Positions 5,017-6,156 of a stretch of 6,156 nucleotides of DNA are shown one piece after another; positions within the stretch are counted from its first letter, which is position 1; each line of letters opens with the position of its first letter. The notes below the pieces were generated by a model. That model did not search any database, was not told the DNA's origin, and saw nothing but the letters and a program-made list of their open reading frames with translations. The position numbers and the translations under genes were made by a program. Source of the stretch: Methylobacterium sp. (GTDB taxonomy: Bacteria > Pseudomonadota > Alphaproteobacteria > Rhizobiales > Beijerinckiaceae); assembly GCA_021154065.1 (NCBI GenBank), contig JAJKJG010000026.1, forward strand, positions 1-6,156, given 5' to 3'.

Positions 5017-6156
5017 TTGACACGGTTTCTTTGCGCCGCGCTTACGGCGCTTCTTGCCGTCACGTCGGCGGCCCCCGCCGGCGCCGGCGAGCCGGAATGG
5101 CGCCACGCGCACTCGCTCCTCGGCGAACCGAAATACCCGGCCGGCTTCCGGCATTTCGACTACGTCAACCCGGACGCGCCGAAGGGCGGGCTCGTGCGCC
5201 TCGGCGTCCAGGACACCTTCGACAATTTCAACCTCTTCGTCGCCGGCGTGAAGGGCGCGGCCGAGACCGGCCTCCCGCTCATCTACGACACGCTCATGGA
5301 AACGGCGCAGGACGAAGTCGGGACCGAGTACGGCCTCCTCGCCGAGGCGGTGCGCCATCCGCCGGACAATTCCGCCGTGACCTATCGCCTGCGCCGGGAG
5401 GCGCGCTGGCACGACGGCCGGCCGGTCTCGGCGGCGGACGTGATCTTCTCGTTCGAGACCCTGAAGGCGAACAGCCCACAATACGCCTTCTACTACAAGA
5501 ACGTCGCCAAGGCGGAGGAGACCGCCCCCGGCGAGATCACCTTCACCTTCTCGGAAGCCGGAAACCGCGAGCTGCCGCATATCGTCGGCCAGTTGCCGGT
5601 GCTGCCGAAGCACTGGTGGGAAAGCGCGGGCGCGGACGGGCGCCGCCGCAACCCGACCGAGACGACGCTCGAGCCGCCGCTCGGCTCCGGCCCCTACCGC
5701 CTGAAGAGCTTCGACGCCGGCCGCTCCGCCGCCTACGAGCGCGTGCGCGATTATTGGGGCCGCGATCTGCCGGTGAACCGCGGCCGGCACAATCTCGACG
5801 AGGTCCGCTACGAGTACTACCGCGACTCGACCGTCCTCCTCGAAGCCTTCAAGGGCGACCGCTACGACTTCCGGGCCGAGAACAGCGCCCGCAACTGGGC
5901 GACGGCCTACGACTTCCCGGCGGTGCGGGAGGGGCGCGTCGTCCGGGAAGAATTCCCGGTACGAGCGACCGGGACCATGCAGGCCTTCGTGATGAACCTG
6001 CGCCGCCCGCGGTTCCAGGACGCCCGCGTGCGGCGCGCCTTCAACCTCGCCTTCGATTTCGAGGACATCAACCGCACGATCTTCTACGGCCTCTATCGCC
6101 GCGTCGACTCGTTCTTCGCCGGCACCGAGCTTGCCTCCTCCGGGCTGCCGCAGGGC
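5017..6156 (+). CDS. Extracellular solute-binding protein family 5, YejA-like peptide ABC transporter component (3' end outside window)
   Basis: This is the periplasmic binding protein of an ABC importer for oligopeptides, closest by motif to the YejA type. The frame stays open to the window edge: 380 residues are present and, against about 600 for E. coli YejA, over 200 are missing. The N-terminus is a Sec signal peptide: MTRFLCAAL, a hydrophobic core to residue 19, and a likely cleavage after A23 in the AGA/GEP context. The mature part shows GEPKYPAGFRHFDYVNPDAP (36-55), RWHDGRPVSAADVIFSFETL (130-149, the family 5 signature), GSGPYRLKSF (223-232), FQDARVRRAFNLAFDFEDIN (333-352) and, at the edge, SSGLPQG. 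No ATG or GTG precedes the signal peptide in this frame, so TTG 5017 is the best start; the ribosome site is weak (GGA at 5006-5008). Further yej-type genes (permeases, ATPase) are expected downstream, by inference. Confidence 0.9.
   Translation, partial: MTRFLCAALTALLAVTSAAPAGAGEPEWRHAHSLLGEPKYPAGFRHFDYVNPDAPKGGLVRLGVQDTFDNFNLFVAGVKGAAETGLPLIYDTLMETAQDEVGTEYGLLAEAVRHPPDNSAVTYRLRREARWHDGRPVSAADVIFSFETLKANSPQYAFYYKNVAKAEETAPGEITFTFSEAGNRELPHIVGQLPVLPKHWWESAGADGRRRNPTETTLEPPLGSGPYRLKSFDAGRSAAYERVRDYWGRDLPVNRGRHNLDEVRYEYYRDSTVLLEAFKGDRYDFRAENSARNWATAYDFPAVREGRVVREEFPVRATGTMQAFVMNLRRPRFQDARVRRAFNLAFDFEDINRTIFYGLYRRVDSFFAGTELASSGLPQG

Noticed and set aside
5017..5045. TTGACA at 5017-5022 as a -35 promoter element
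   Set aside because: No -10-like hexamer lies 16-18 bp downstream, and the bases are explained as the TTG start and second codon of the binding protein.
4816..5790. 324-codon minus-strand frame opposite the peptide-binding protein gene
   Set aside because: The plus strand encodes a signal peptide and family 5 binding-protein signatures over the same bases; the minus product is featureless.
1..6156. Mobile element, defence system, CRISPR, tRNA/rRNA or biosynthetic cluster
   Set aside because: No transposase, integrase, direct-repeat array, clover-leaf or cluster-type genes seen; all coding space is taken by housekeeping families.

Overview
This window is a compact, very GC-rich stretch of bacterial chromosome. 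The genes point to a Gram-negative alphaproteobacterium, probably Hyphomicrobiales (inference). KdsB implies lipopolysaccharide with KDO. A membrane-anchored CycM-type cytochrome c beside kdsB and pheA is an arrangement I associate with that order from general knowledge. The NudC and HIT protein variants also look alphaproteobacterial. I see no RNA gene, insertion sequence, CRISPR array or phage gene, and every gene found belongs to a known family.

Layout. (1) Positions 2-1380 hold a small HIT-family nucleotide hydrolase, whose frame is broken by one missing base near position 70, followed 12 nt later by nudC (NADH/NAD-RNA pyrophosphatase). (2) A FAD-dependent monooxygenase-like gene (1364-2611) starts inside the end of nudC; its substrate is unknown. 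(3) On the minus strand, kdsB (4186-3446) and pheA (3449-2595) form a translationally coupled pair that runs convergently into the end of the FAD gene, with a 17-bp overlap. (4) A 190-bp divergent intergenic region (4187-4376) separates kdsB from cycM. It contains two candidate promoters sharing the decamer GCTAAGCAGC, each in sense orientation to its gene, a 10-bp inverted repeat in the middle and a 12-bp GC palindrome. (5) cycM (4377-4916) ends inside a strong hairpin. After about 100 bp, a periplasmic family 5 (YejA-like) oligopeptide-binding protein starts at a TTG codon (5017) and runs off the window's end.

Functionally this is mostly housekeeping: nucleotide and NAD(H) turnover (HIT, NudC), a flavin oxidoreductase, the CMP-KDO step of lipopolysaccharide synthesis, the prephenate-to-phenylpyruvate step of phenylalanine synthesis, respiratory electron transfer, and peptide uptake. 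No new multi-gene system is evident. The observations most worth following up are the HIT frameshift, the symmetric divergent promoter region, the stop-codon hairpin after cycM, and the changed phenylalanine-sensing motifs in PheA's ACT domain.
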